Shown here: piece after piece, positions 34,050-47,600 of the stretch
How the letters are laid out: each line of letters starts with the position of its first letter
Position numbering within the stretch: the stretch's first letter is position 1
From: Echinostoma caproni
Taxonomy: Eukaryota > Platyhelminthes > Trematoda > Plagiorchiida > Echinostomatidae
Length of the DNA stretch: 64,000 nt
Direction of reading: 5' to 3'
NCBI GenBank assembly: GCA_900618425.1
Contig: UZAN01040609.1
Coordinates: 4,861 to 68,860, forward strand
Made by a program: the position numbers and the translations under genes
The notes under the pieces: model-generated
What the model saw: only the letters and a program-made list of their open reading frames with translations
What the model was told of the DNA's origin: nothing
The model's database searches: none

Positions 34050-36480
34050 CTTGATAGGACTACTTGAGGTCAGCAGACTCAAAACATTCACGATATTTGA
34101 AGTGTTGTGACCTTTCAACTTTGAAGTTATTGATCAAGATATTGGGAACAGTTGATCCAGAAAGAGTTCATGGCCTACGGTCAATAGAAAACAAAACTTC
34201 AATGCATTTATTGGGGTTTAAAGAGAGGTTAACTCCATCGGACCATTCAAAAATGAAACTTATGGCCGATTGAAGGGGGTTAGTTGAAGGGTTGTTGTTG
34301 TGAGATGTACCACCAACTACTATGTCATCGGCATATTTAAAAGTGAAAACATTTGGGGTGACTGGCAGGTTTTGGATATAAAAGGAGAACAGAAAAGGGG
34401 ATAAAATTGCACCCTGCATTACACCCTGGTTTACAGTAACTGTAGAAGACCCAATACCATTGAGACCAGTGTATTGGTGTCAGTCGATAAAGCAGTCGTG
34501 GACTCAATTTAATAGATGTGGCGGGAGATTATGTTGCCATAACAGTGTAAATAGGATGTTTCTGTAGACAGGGCTGAACGCATTTGTGTAGTTCAAGAAA
34601 CAAACGTGGACAATTTTGTGTTTTGGTCTGTAGTGGATAAAACAAAATGTATAAGACAAGCAACCGCATCTAAAGTAGAGCGACGCTCACAATAAGCAAA
34701 CTGATTGAAATCACGAAAATCAGATCAGATGATAGGTGTTTAATAATAATACGTTGACAAGTCTTAAGTAATACTGAAGATGAAGCAATAGGCCGAAACT
34801 TACCCTTTTCTTTCTTAGGTACTGGAGTGATGCGAATATCACGCCATGTGTTAACTATTCTTCCTTCTGAGAGATATGCACTAAAGATAAATGAAACGGT
34901 TTGTGCGGGGTGGTTTGCGCATGTTTTAAGGACCACTGGGGATAACACATCAGGACCATCGGATTTGTTTCCATTGACAGCTCCTTTAAAACTTGCTCTG
35001 TTGTGACAGACACAGGAAGTTGGAAATCAAGTGAAATCAAGTGACGTTGTGTTTGGACTCGGTAAAGCGGGCACAACGTTTTTCACTGAAGCAAAAGCTT
35101 TGTTGAGCTCATTGATATCCCATGAGACTGTAGTACGTAAAGTTGAACGACCACAGAGCAACTTCAGTCCGTTCCATAGCTGACGGCAGGATTTGTCACC
35201 TAGCACGGTGTCAACATACAATTGATTGAGATGGGATATCTCTCTTCTGATGTGAAAGTTGACAGATTTGACCGTCAGTTTATCTCTGGAGTGATACGCC
35301 CTTTCTTTCAGCCTTCGCAACCATTTCAGTCTATCGGAGATTAAGCGGTTGGGCTTTAGGTGAATCCTTTCTTGAGGGCAACACACATCGTAACAATAGT
35401 TGAGATAATTGGTAAGATTCTCACAGAAGACTGAAATATCAGGATAGAAGAGTTGTTGTAAGTCCGTTCAGCCAACCATGGATTTTAATTCCATCAAATT
35501 TGTCAGGTGATTTTGTCGTTCACGTATCTAGCGTACATCGTTTATCATCAGGATTTGTTGCTTGCATTTGCCATATATTGTAAGTAAAACTTTAATCAGA
35601 CAGTTATCGGAATTGCCTATTAGTGCATGTNTGTTTAAAGGCACGGAAAAAAGATGGTTCGTTAACGAAAAAGTGGTCCAAGGAGGCATCGTTTCGAGTG
35701 GAAAAAGTAACAATGCTCTGAATGGACAGGAGTGTGTAAAAACTCACATCAGATCTGTTTAAGTCACCAACAATGATGAATACAGATGTGACAGATTTCT
35801 CCAACATGATTGGATATAATGCATCCCTGAAGGTAGACAACTCACTAGTGGTACAGTCAGGAGTGATGTATAAGTTTGAGAAGATGATCGAAGAGTGACG
35901 CAGGAGAAAACGTGGTTTGCATTCCACAGAAATACAAGAAATGTTTTGTGTGAAGTTAGTGAATATGCATTTGGTGGAGTTACACCACGACCGGCGCACA
36001 TAAGTGATAACGTCTCCATCTTTAGTTTTCCTTTCTAGAGGTCTATCTGCTTGAAATAATTGGAAGCTTTCAATCTGAACCAATTCGTCATCGACGGATT
36101 CTTCGAAAAGTAGCATACAACTTTTGGAGTATTCTCCGCAGTGAATCAGAAGACCGATGTCCGATAGCTTAGAAAGAATTGAACAGACGTTCGACGACAG
36201 AATGATAGGAAAACCAATGCTCGTCAGGTTTCGATGCTCAAGTGCAACTTTCCAGCCAGCATGATGTTTTTTCCGTTCGCCATGTGAATTTCTGATCGTT
36301 TTAACCTCATTTCTCAAAAAAAACGAGAAAAGGCATGTAAGGACGGTTCGTTCGTATATTCTACGGATTCTTGTACAGAAATTAAACCGAGCGCATTGTG
36401 GGTTATCATTGAGATCACCGTAATTGATACAAAAGTATATCCAGAGGTTGTGTGATGAAAAAACCAAAGCTCCAGACATG
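34050..36480 (-). mobile_element. CR1-like LINE copy L4 (endonuclease plus RT), longest copy
   Basis: On the - strand, an AP-type endonuclease: NLTSIGFPIILSSNVCSILS, EESVDDELVQIESFQLFQAD (from TESWL-D-L-GY-L-R-DR), GDVITYVR, FIIVGDLNRSDVSFYTL and LDHFFVNE (from SDH). Then the linker REISHLNQLYVDTVLGDKSC and LWNGLKLLCG, RT entry RIVNTWRDIRITPVPKKEKG with KFRPIASSS, and QGAILSPFLFSFYIQNLP with FKYADDIVV at about 34330, where the catalytic YADD is intact. Stops and frameshifts separate the blocks (for example in the 34670-35076 and 35528-35760 parts, and an N at 35631). The C-terminal end after YADD is weak. Confidence 0.9.
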
Positions 36481-37309
36481 ACAAAAAAATGACCCGGCCA
36501 ATTTCAAAGGCCCTGCCATCAATTATCACAAGTCCATCATCTCTCCTCAAATTCTGATTTCCTTCGCAGATATTTGTCTCCTCTTCCGCCTGTTTTAATC
36601 TGTTATAAATTGTGCTGTATTTGGTCAGCTGAGGTAGCACCGAAAACGAGATTGTTTGTTATTTTGTGTTCTCATGACTACTCAAACGGGAATAATTTTA
36701 CATTGAGTAAATGGATAAGAACGCTCGTTCGTATTTGTACTGCCGTACATTAACAACGTAGCATCCTACTTTGTTCCGATTCCCAATAACCCATCATTCC
36801 GCATAAAATCCAGTGACGGCCAGGTTGATTCAATAAGCTACACAACCCTGGTGCATATACGAACAGAAGAGAGCAAACATTGCCTAAACAAACCTATATG
36901 TGGTATACGAAATCAGATCACGGTAATAATAACTTATTGTGTAAATCAATCTTACAGGGCAGACTACCTAATTTCGTTCATCTTTTTCGGATGGCAAACA
37001 GAATCGGAACGATTCCAGTATGTGCTTAATAACACTGTACAGAAAGTAAGGAGTTATTTATGTTAGTTATTATATGAATTTAAACAGATTTGAACCAGTA
37101 GATCACGAGGGTGCTTTCCAGGCAACTGATAAAAGCAGGGTTAATGACAGCAGTATCGTTATCAATTGTATTATTATAATTAATGGTAGCAGTAGTAAAG
37201 ACCTCTCTTACTACCACTATTTATCCAAGTGCTTCGAATGCATTACTGCATTCTCGCGATCCACTTGTCTTCGTGACTCCTCGCTAAGAAGCACAGACGC
37301 TCTAGCTGG
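36481..37309. other. Spacer with a possible LINE ORF1 or 5' UTR remnant
   Basis: An open - strand stretch at about 36480-36640 reads QLTKYSTIYNRLKQAEEETN and GRAFEIGRVIFL, directly upstream of the endonuclease of copy L4, so it could be its 5' part. The rest is unassigned. Confidence 0.35.
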
Positions 37310-37780
37310 AGTTGCTACGGTGAAGTATTTAAGTTACTATGGACACGAACTTAAATGGACATCCCATATTTACAACTGTGGAGAAAATTCGTGGATTATC
37401 ATTTCAACTTGGAAGATTTAAGCAGCTCAATTCCAAAAAGAATCATTTAGCTTTTTGGTTATTAGTGTTTTTCCTATTCTTCAATATTGTTTCCCGGTGA
37501 TTTTTGTTTGTATGCTTAAAAAATATCTTAAAATTCGTCATCACGCTAAATTGATCATCAGTCCTATGTCTTTCATCTTCGCTGATGATCTATCTAAAAA
37601 ACTGTTTGAACTACACTTGTCCGTATGTGAAATCTTTGTGCAGAAAATCTTCCCCTTTATGTGGCGATCTATCCAAATGCCGCTCTTATTCATCAAGGCG
37701 TTCTGCATATCGATTACTACCCTCTCTCATTAACTCAACAGAAATGAACTTAGTTTTACATCTCACTGAAATCATTGAAA
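37310..37780 (+). mobile_element. CR1-like LINE C-terminal fragment, copy L5
   Basis: On the + strand: HELKWTSHIYNCGENSWIII with STWKI, then in another frame LVISVFPILQYCFPVIFVCM and LKKYLKIRHHAKLIISPMSF, then HLSVCEIFVQKI and SRRSAYRLLPSLIN. This follows the order of the region after the RT in CR1-type ORF2 (LKW--H, LQLG, LLYCSPV, HLS, the Arg-Ser-Tyr-Arg end). No 3' tail was recognised. Confidence 0.6.
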
Positions 37781-40700
37781 CCAATAACACTTTTCTTGTG
37801 AACTTCTCAGCAATCAAGGAGGTTAAATGTGTTTCCTCATATCATTTCCGTCTTTCGAGAAAATGATGTGTAATTTTTGACTTATATGCGGGCATCTCTC
37901 CACAAAAAATCTACACAAATATAAAAATAAAATTACAAGTTTCGCTTTATTATTGATCACTTCAGTTTCGAATATATTTGTGCCAGTGGATCGAGGGTAA
38001 CTTTTACATAGGAGGTGAAAATTGGATTTTTCTTAAAGCTTATCCATCTTTTTAGAGACGTTCTATCGACTCTACACCTTCGAAGCGTCTGAGATGATTG
38101 GTTGGCAATTTTCTGTGAATGCGTTGAAAATTGTCTGTGGCATTAAATTTGGATCAGTAGAATTTTCGCGATGGTATACACTTATGACAGAAGTCGTAAG
38201 ACCCGTTTCCGTTTTCCTTCATGATTGCGCCGTGAGTAGTGGTCAACAGCATCTCTTTGGTAGAGATTGATAATAGGTAAATCAGATTTATTTGTTGGAA
38301 AGGAATGCGTGTTACTTTGTTCAGATAGACTGTTGCATTTAGTGCTTTCGCTGGTAATTCATGGGGTGAAAAATCTACAACACGCACAACAAATCTGAAC
38401 AGGGCACATTTTCCAATTTATCACCCATTTTATTACAAACTAATAAATTAAATCCGGCATGCGCATTCGGAGAGGCTGCTTTTAGAACGCGTGAGGCATC
38501 ATCCTATTAAAATAACAGAAAACCTGGTGTTGGAATCTGTTTCACCTATTCCTGACTGACTATATTAATATACAAGGAATATTTAAGATGTGAGAACCGG
38601 CTAAACAAACGATTGTCATGTAATTCCAAAGGGTACTGGGACTGCCATGGCTAATATACTAATCCAATTTGGTTGAAATCCCCTGTTTTTCCGATTCCGC
38701 TTGGCCGATGTGGGTGTTCAAGCTAACAATTTATAACATCCTATTCAGAAGCTAAGATTAGTTTGATGCTGTGGAAGTGGAGATAAATCAAATACAGTTG
38801 CAAATTTGTAGTGTACCTCGCTCTCCGTTGGGAATACAATGTAAAAAGCTTCAATAAACATGAAGTATTGACCTTTACGGAGGATCGGTTTATGATTTTC
38901 TGGGTCTGATCAGAGCGTTCCTGCATGCATTTGTTTCACATCGGTCTAATTGATGTTGCTCGCAGAAGCGTACTCCCTTTAATGTGGCACAATTTACTAA
39001 TTGCATCGCTTCGTGATTAATCATGCTGTTCACAAAATGGCAGGTCGCAAACGGGACCCTTGCTATGGATACTACATCCAGGCAACGCAGACTGAACCAC
39101 GAGACTCCAGTTAGTCAAGATTTCGAGGAAATAGTAAGCCATCGCTCGTGTGATTACCATATCCTGTTAACTGGAGGCACTCACGAGAAACACGCACGGT
39201 AGCAAGTGATCTAACCGAAAGTACAAAATGCTCTCTCTATAAGTGTTGTACACAAATATGTTTGATCCTCGCTTTAGCTGTATCCACGTTTTATGTTCTT
39301 GGTTTTAATGTGTAGGCCCCATCAACAATTTGGCTGCAAAGAAAAGCTCAGTGGTTTATGATCTGTTTGTCTTTCCTGAATATATCAAAAAGCCATCGAC
39401 TGGAATTCGAATTTGGTGCTTGGGTGCGTTGTGTTCAGTTTACATCCAGTGAACGCGAGAATCAATTGATATTATTGTCTCCGTTATCCAACCCAGATAT
39501 CAACTGGTGTAAATGTATCTGGTTGCAATGCAAATAGTTCTGGAGGTTTTTGTATGACCAAACAGAGTTCACATTCTCTCCAGAAAATTTAAGGCAGCAC
39601 CTCATTAGATTAACTAACCAACCGGGGAGAGTAGTGTTATTCAGAAATGGGTGGTGTCTTGATCAAACGACGCGCTAGCTGAATTTCCAAAATGTACTGG
39701 TGTACAACGGTAGTTTTCCGGTAATCCTTTTTACATTGCTTGATATTTCTTTAAATACAGTGGAAGTGGCAAATCTCATAACCATCAGGATCAACTGCTA
39801 AAGCACAATGATAACCACCACCCCAAGTAGGGGGTCTTTAATTTGCCAACCAAACTGCACTCCACTACGGAATACTTGGCAATGAGACGGAAGACTGTGA
39901 GATCCCCCTATAGGCCAAAGTTAAGTATTGGTGTCAGTGTTCTAACCATCAGTTTCATGACCCAATGCACGCTGGTAACATTGAATAAAACCGCATGACA
40001 ACCAAGACCCGCCTAGCATAAGCCATTTTAGATGAAACTATTCACGCTTTACTCACTTCATTCTACCATGCTAACAATAGAGCTAGTGCATTATATATCA
40101 CTGACAAAGGTAATTAGGAATTAGTTCAGAGTATTCATACAAAGAATTACCGAGAAGAAGGTTCACCTATAGAATCTGGTGTTAAAAATGATTTCCGATT
40201 ATTATTATTATTATTATTATTCTCATTATTCTTCTACCTTGATTGAGATAAAGTTGGAAAGGCCAATAAAAAACAATAGTTGCTCTGTTAGGTTGTGACG
40301 GTGATCCGCATCGGAAAAAGGTTTTAAGAGATAACATCTAAGCAGTATCTTTCAATGTGCAGTCGGAAAGTTGTCAACAAGATTCTCCGGAGATACCGTT
40401 CCTATAGACTCAAATCGACTCAAATGCCATCGACAAGAAGATGGCAGGATGCGTAGTTAGATTGACGGTTTTGAAAGCAGAATAACTTAATCCGTGTGGA
40501 AATTCATTAGAGGTTCCTAAAAGTTTGATTGATTTACGGAACGAAGATTCAGTTGACACTGCTCTGTCAAGCAAAACAGAATTAGGTCAACTATGCAGGT
40601 TCATTTCCTGTTGTAAAAATTAATGCAAAGGAACCGGTGCGTGAGTGTGCTTCATCTTCAGATAGCATCTCATACTTTCGATCTGTCCCTGATTCATGCC

Positions 40701-42430
40701 TCGGATATTTTAGATGATGTTTGTTTTCGTCATGGATTGTTTATTTAAGCCGATGTTTGTTCATCCGTATCCCCCGCTCCGAAGTCACTACCCCAAGCGA
40801 TGTTTATCGAAACTTCTCTCCCCTTTTCCTGCGTTAACCCAAACGCTTTATCCAAATATCATTCAAATAAGTGGGATAATAGGGAATAGAGATATAAACA
40901 ACTGCTCGTTGGGGGCAATAGGTTAGGGCCCAATGTGCTGCTTAATTTCGAATCAGCACTTTCTGGCTGTTTTACAGTCTGGGGATTATTTTGATAACCC
41001 ACCACGCTGTTTGGTCTTTAAGTGTGAAGTTGTCCCACTTCAAAGAATCAACTCCCACACAAAGTGGGAGTAAAATCCAAGTTCTAGGGCTGTCTACTTG
41101 TGAGCTGAGATGTCGTTTAGTTGCGTATCCGTTGCACGTGCGGGGCTACATGGCACAGGCGTACAGTTCCTGTGGATGTGCCCATGTGAGCCTTTGTGTT
41201 ATGAAAAAGTAAGGCACCGTGGCTACCAAGACTAGGCCTGTGATTGTAGGCCGCACACCATCTGTTCTATGGTGTCTGTCACAATTGATCTTCATGAAGA
41301 CTTACCACAGAGAGAACATCAGAACGATCACTGAGAATCAGGTGATCCAGTAGGCCTAAACTGGCTCCTATGTCCACAACGAATCAGCTGCTTCAGGGAA
41401 ATCGAACAGCACACAAAATCGCAAATAACCAAACGATAGGAAATTCTATCTACAAAACACAGTGAATAGTCCAATTTTTTTTATTCGTACGTAGTTGCTA
41501 AATGCCATGATAAAATATGCATGAGAACACTGTCAATCAGTTAGTAGACGATGTTTGTAAGTTCCGCTGGCATTTCAGGGAGGACAACTATGGGAAAGTC
41601 AAACTCAACTGTTTCATTTGGTTTTTCCTAAAAAAAGAAACGATAACTGGATAACTGGAGAAATAGGTGAATATATTCTCGCTGCTTCGAGGATAAATTC
41701 ACGGGATAAAACAAATATAAGTACCTAATTAAAAAGTTAAAATGTGTCACATGATTCAAACCAGAGCTTTCCCGGACTCCAAAATGATAGAACTCCAGTG
41801 ATCAACACAGTCGCCTAAAAGAAAAACGTTTGACTGGAAAATATTCATTTTTATAATAAATTAAGGCTCCTTCCCGGTCGCGGTTTTTAGTAGAACTATC
41901 ATGTGATATGATTTCATTTGATATGAAAAACGATAGCATGCATGCTCAGTTGTCCTTTACGCTGCTAGATTATGCTGCATCAAGATAGAAAAGTTTCCTT
42001 CCAAACCTCTATTTGAAACAACCTTTTCCCGATTTGAACTCGAAGAAAGAACCAAGCAGAACAGTGTCACACAAGTTACTTCCGCAAAATTTTCGCTTTA
42101 CCTTTTCAGGTATATACTACAGTCAAAGAATACATTGAAAACTAATACGCAACATTTATCGCGGATGAGCTGTTGGTGTTATCTTCATCCATATTCATAC
42201 CGAGGTAGGGCTAGGGTTAGAAATAACTCTTTCTGCTTTCACAGTTCAGGCTTCCATCGTTTTATAGCAACCGCCTCTGCAACCTGGAGTAACCGGCAGA
42301 TTAACGTGAAGAAAACACTTGAATACCGTGGTCATGTTCACGTCATGTTCCAGTCTTCAAAAAGTGAAAAGCAATCGATGACACTGGTGTGTGGCGTTCA
42401 GGGTGACCACTGACTCTGATCACTCGGGTA
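37781..42430. other. Unassigned region, 4.6 kb
   Basis: No gene recognised. It contains an ATT microsatellite at 40198-40222 and several CA/TG-poor AT-rich tracts. Short open frames show no family resemblance. Confidence 0.45.
40198..40222. repeat. ATT trinucleotide microsatellite
   Basis: About eight perfect ATT units, followed by an imperfect extension. Confidence 0.9.
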
Positions 42431-43450
42431 TGATTCGTTCACTACTTTGTTGACCCACACAGGGTTGTGTTCGGCTAAGCTACCGCTCGGTTCTCCCAGG
42501 GTAAGTGTCCGAGCACCCTTTGATGAATTGGTACAACTGATTGAATTTGACACAGTGCAAGCGGTTGCTTGACTGGAGGAGCCGGTATTCTGTTGCTTGT
42601 AAAAAAAAACAGGTTCGACTGAGTTGAATATTTGCTTGATGGTGGAGCTTGGGTGGAGTTCAAAAAAATTACCCAGGTCATCACTCTTGAACAGCAGTTG
42701 TAGAACGACCCTGCACTTTAGTACGGAGATCAGTAGCTCTATTTTGAGACTTTCAATGCTATCCCTTTTAACGAAGGAGTCCAGGTGACCATTGTCTTGG
42801 AGATTTTTATTCAGTTTTATTATTTCATCTGCGAGATTATCAGGTGCACAAATTTTCCTTGCACTATCAATAAAGTGTCTTCACTACCCATCGTTTGTAA
42901 CGGTTGGAGATGAAAGTGATGAAGAGTAAAATTGACTCAACATGTGGTTTCGATGAGCAGATCGTCCAAGGCTTCTGTAGATCCTTCGTTGCATTTTTAC
43001 ATCAAGAAAGGATAAAACACCCTTTTTGTTCATCTTCCGTGGTTAGCTTTTTATTCGGCTGAGTATTATTCAGTCTTGAAAATAAGCCCAACACTCCCAT
43101 CTTTGAGTTGATTATGAGTAACACATCATCCAAGCAAAGTTTGTGTAGAAGGTTTTTCGAAAGTTTATCGCCAATTTTCCGCTTCAAATCTGCCGTATAT
43201 GTCCCGGCCACAATGGAACCCATGTGACTTATCATGGCTCGGTATCGACTTGTAGGAAATATCCCTCCGGATATCTTAAGAGTATGTTCTCTGTACACAG
43301 CAGAATTAACCTGAATAGACACTGCAAAATTATTCCGGAAATAAATTGCACCTTCCTTTTTCTGTATTTTTAACACCTTCATAAAGTATGTGTGAATACA
43401 TGAAGATGATGTTGCTCTTTTCCATTCCATCTACAACACTGTCAGCTCTA
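42430..43450 (-). mobile_element. Penelope-like element copy P6, a distinct lineage
   Basis: On the - strand: a palm block around SHMGSIVAG (AMGSPLAG-type), KIGDKLSKNLLHKLCLDDVL then LIINSKMGVLGLFSRLNN, where CLDD replaces YVDD, LTTEDEQKGC, then a shifted frame with DEIIKLNKNLQDNGHLDSFV and a connector (LFKSDDLGNFFELHPSSIKQ). The sequence ends in a decayed GIY-YIG approach region without a clear nuclease core. Wording differs from P2-P5 and P7, so I regard it as another lineage. Dead. Confidence 0.75.
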
Positions 43451-44771
43451 ATTCGCACCGAAACTGACAACCATGCATGCCAAATATTTCCCATTGGACG
43501 GACAACTTGAATTATGTCTACCATGGCCAGTCATAACCAACTTCTATGCAAGTCCCATAGCTCGGCAGTTACTAACTCTCAAACCAGAAGACTTTTGGTT
43601 GTGGTACACGTGTATGGAAGTACCGTGTCACACGAAATTCCTCGTACAAGCACGGAGGTAACAAAGGAGGACGAACAACAAACAGTGCGAGCCAGTTGAA
43701 TGTGAAAAAGTTCAGTACTTCAATGTACGTCTATCACAACCACAGGTTTTCTGGTTTAGCCGTTAGTAACTTGGTTGCTCCCGATCAAGTGGATATGCTT
43801 AGAGGTTCGTTATGGTTGGCCTCGGTCGAGAAACTTCAGATCAAATAAACGGTTTCAAGGAATATACACCAGTGGAATGGTAATCAACACCTTACAGCTG
43901 GAGATTGTGAACTAACTGTGATGAACAAGAGGACTCTCCTAAAAGGTTTCACAAAACATTACGTAGGAACCTGTGCATACGGGTGACGTACTGAGTGAAC
44001 AGATAGCTTTCAGTTTGAAAAGCTGACAAAAATATTTCAATCACAACAAATTCCCATCGGAACTCAGAGGTATTTTAACAATGCTATGGAAAAGAGAATA
44101 AACCATTGGATAAACTGTACGTGGCACGCAATTGTCACATTGTCACAATCACTAGTGTTGTAAGTAGTAATTTTGGATTACTCAAGAGAACTGTTTCTCT
44201 CAATGTTCAAGAATGAGCAAGATCTCTTAGAGCGAATCGGTGTGTTCAAAATGGGAAATACAGGAAATGTGCATCTCCCGTCGGACGGTTTCATTAATTT
44301 TCCCGTGTGCTTGTGGGAATTCTAAAACCTTATTGCATACGAGACATCTTGTTGCATTTATGCCAATTTGCCGATACTCCTACCTTTATTCGTATTAAAT
44401 AACTACTTTCGTCTCAGCATTGTTTTGTCGAATTATAAAACTGGAACTAATCTTTTAATAAGACTATAACCGCGTCGAAAAATAAATATAAATCTGTTCC
44501 TGGAAATTCATGCTAGTATACTATTTCCATTTCTAGTAGCAGTATTTTTAAAGCTTAATTAATTTTTGGTATGCCATTCATCTATTTGGTCTAATTTTAT
44601 GAGCCATTGAGTTTGTACTATTGCTTAAGGTATGATTCTGACGAAGTTCATCCCAAGTTCCTGATGCACCTTAATCTGCGCACTCCAAGCACACTTGTCT
44701 GTAAACAAGCATTATGTTGCTTTTCCCGAGATTGACTGAACTGGCTGTTTCGTCAAACGCACGAAGTTGGG
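43451..44771. other. Unassigned spacer
   Basis: AT-rich sequence with short open frames only; no gene, RNA or repeat recognised. Confidence 0.45.
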
Positions 44772-44965
44772 TTGGTGGTGCCCCGGTGGTAACGTCACCA
44801 AAGTGTCACCCCGTGGATGTGAGTTCGAATCCCACCACTACCGCCTGACTTTCTCCATTCTCTGTGTATTGTTTGGCAGCCCTTTGATTGGCCACTTCCC
44901 TCTTCCTGAAAATTGTATCTTTGTATACTCAATAAAAGGAAGTAAAAAACGAAAAGAAAAGAAAG
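44772..44965 (+). mobile_element. tRNA-derived SINE, family 1
   Basis: Head GGTGGTGCCCCGGTGGTAAC (degenerate A box), B box GAGTTCGAATCCC near 44820, body with GGCAGCCCTTTGATTGGCCA and CTTCCTGAA, 3' end CAATAAAAGGAAGTAAAAAA and an A/G-rich tail. It aligns end to end with the copy at 30168: both share GTCACCAA, the TTCGAA core, CCTTCCTGAA and TAAAAAAGGAAGTAAAAA-type tails. Confidence 0.8.
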
Positions 44966-46595
44966 AAGTGCTCAAAACGGAAACAACTCTACCGCATTTT
45001 TCACGGTGAACGACTTCGTAGCTTGTTTCTTAGAGGTATCGTCAATTAATGCCAAATACTGAGAGTTGTGATAGCGACACAAGAAATGTTCCAGGTCAGC
45101 AAAACATTCTGACGTGTCTTCTCGTGCGCACGACAGTCTCTCATCTTAGGTTCTTTCTCATGGACAGAAGGAGGACGATATCATAAAATATTCTCGGAAC
45201 TCTGTCCTCTCCCTCACCCCACCCCCCACACACACAACTCACCCTGAAGGCAAAATACAGTTAGCTTATTTGCAGAAACAAATCGCACATGTTATATTGC
45301 CGCAAATACTTGCAACTTATTTTTATGCCGTTTTTACCAATGAATTTCCGATTATATTCTTTTTATAGGCTCAATTAAGTTCAGAAACCAAACCATTACT
45401 GTATTTCTAAGTAAATATGAGAGAACTCCTCGAACTGCATCTACTGCCTTGTTAAAACGGTAGAGAAAGAACGAAACGTTTCGTCAAATAGCACTCCACA
45501 AAACCATAGTCGCAAGTCTAAATGGGATTTTAGCTTTTCTTAGGTAAAGATTAGTTAACACTGTGGGGTTCATCTGGTCTAGCTTTCAACGACAGACGCG
45601 TGTGGAGAGCAGTCTGATTGACTTACTTCGTCATCGGTTTCAGATTGAGGTTGAGGAAAATTATAGAATGAGATGGAAAAGTGATACGGATCAGTGACAC
45701 TTCAGTTCGAGGTCATGTTCTCGGTCCTGACCTCAGCCACCTAGATTCCACATATTTGCGTGCTCTCGGACAGCTATTGAATGCTCACAGCCTTCCTAAT
45801 TATACGGGTTTTCCGTAAGTGGAAGTAAATACTTAGTAATGTAAATGTAAATGTCTTCTTGGTTAATTTCTTTTTTGAAGTTTGACAAGTTTCAAGGATT
45901 TTGTCAAAAGTCGAGCGCATGCGTAGTGTAGTCTGGACACCAAGCGGATTCTTACGAGTTTACTCTGCGATGAACAACCAATGGCTAGTCGCGAAAACAT
46001 GAAAGAAACTTATGAAACCAATTCATGCGCATTTTTCGTCATTATCATGGCATGTCCCATCAGTGTACTCAAGAACCAACATGGAAAAACGTTAACTTCC
46101 ATCCAAATTCATCCGATTTTCTCGCCCATTCAGATAAACAAAACTAAAAAGTGCATCAAATGTTTTAAGCCAATTCACCAAAACGTTGTGGTCATTTGAG
46201 AGAACTGGATACGTTCAGCTTTTTTCATCACCCACACTGATTCTCAGTGTCGGATCGGATAAACGTATTGGACTGGAGTCGAAAGAAAATCAAAAGTTGG
46301 TTGAATATGTAAAGCTGTTTGCTAGTCTGGGTAAGATAAATGACGGAAGGAATTCCGGCAAAATTCGTTTTCCTGGAATTTGGTTGTACAGTTATTCATA
46401 AGATGATGAGGTAGCTTGCTGCATAAGTGTTTGATTTATCGCAGTGGTTTACACTTAGTGCATACAAAAGTTTATTATTATGCAAGATAAAGCTGACAAC
46501 ATATATGCTGATCCGCACCGATAGCATTTTTCATTCTTTTCCACACTCTTCCTAGTTCTAATATGCGTGAGCGATTCTTCCTCGGCAAAAGAATG
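44966..46595. other. Unassigned spacer
   Basis: No gene recognised. It contains a C-rich, A/C-rich stretch near 45215-45240. Confidence 0.4.
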
Positions 46596-46790
46596 CATAG
46601 CGTGGCGCAGTGGAGACGTGCACACCTTCCCCACGGCAGGTCCGAAATCCGAAACCCCAGAGTGCACGGGGGATTATCATGATGATTGTCTCTAGCGGCA
46701 GCCAAACGTCATCCTTATTTTTCCTCGTAGGATTTTTGACTGACGGGACCAAGGATTGTGCAATAAAACGAAACATTTGAACGATGACCA
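46596..46790 (+). mobile_element. tRNA-derived SINE-like element, family 2 head
   Basis: TGGCGCAGTGG at 46603-46613 is a perfect pol III A box, and GGTCCGAAATCC at 46639 a degenerate B box 36 bases on, the right spacing. The intervening GTGCACACCTTCCCCACGGC resembles GCACACACCTTCCATGCGGT of the copy at 47385. The body lacks the family tail, so it may be a diverged subfamily. No cloverleaf or terminator of a working tRNA gene is apparent. Confidence 0.5.
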
Positions 46791-47384
46791 GTTAAAATAA
46801 TTCCCTATCGAAATAGTACGCAATATGATTAATTTGTGTGTTTTCTATTTCTCTCGTAATTCACTCAGACTGCGTTGCAATGACAGAGTAATGAAACACT
46901 AAAATGGGTTTTTCTTTGTCCTCTGTCTTCCGACTATGTGCTCTGAATAACTTTTTGCCTATGTAAAATTGTCATGTGGATAGTACTAACTGAATTGCAG
47001 TTAGATTCTGAAATGACGAAGTAGTTTGAAACCACGCGCCGCAGGTTATGGTTTCTTCAAACTGGAAAATCACTCCTACAATAAAAAAGACAAATGATAA
47101 AAGGGACTATCATCGCTTGACGTGTCTTCAGTGATGATATGCTTCCAACAACAAACATCATGCCCAATCAAAATTGTTTGATCCCAAAGTTCCTCTTGCT
47201 GCGGCATTAATCAACCGCAAAATTCTCTCATTTTATCCTGATTTGGTGTCATCCATCGAAGAATCAAAAAGGATCGAATTCGTAGGTTGTGATCATATTG
47301 GAAAATTTTGTTCTCACGGACACTACCGTCAAGGGCGATGGTACAAACGAAACACAGTCTCTACGTATATGTTTGTGTCAGACG
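46791..47384. other. Unassigned spacer
   Basis: Nothing recognisable. Confidence 0.4.
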
Positions 47385-47600
47385 TGGTGTCAGCTGATTG
47401 GTATTGTGTGATCGCACACACCTTCCATGCGGTGGGTCTGAGGTTCAAAACCCTTACAGGACGGTGGATATGCAATAATATACTGTACTATATATAGACG
47501 GTTCTAATGAGAGTTAAACTGGAGTCCAGTGCTTTCAGAGTGTATGTTTGACTGAATGAACTGCGGATTGCTCGTAAAGATACCGTTTGAAAGATTTCTG
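47385..47600 (+). mobile_element. tRNA-derived SINE, family 2
   Basis: Head GTCAGCTGATTGGTATTG, then CCTTCCATGCGGTGGGTC and B box GAGGTTCAAAACCC (47440-47453). Body AATGAGAGTTAAACTGGAGT and 3' block GACTGAATGAACTGCGGATT. It shares head, body and tail with 16135-16330 and the head with 16008-16095. Confidence 0.68.

Noticed and set aside
46596..46670. Functional tRNA gene
   Set aside because: A and B boxes are present, but the acceptor-stem pairing and a T-run terminator are not evident; it fits a SINE head better.
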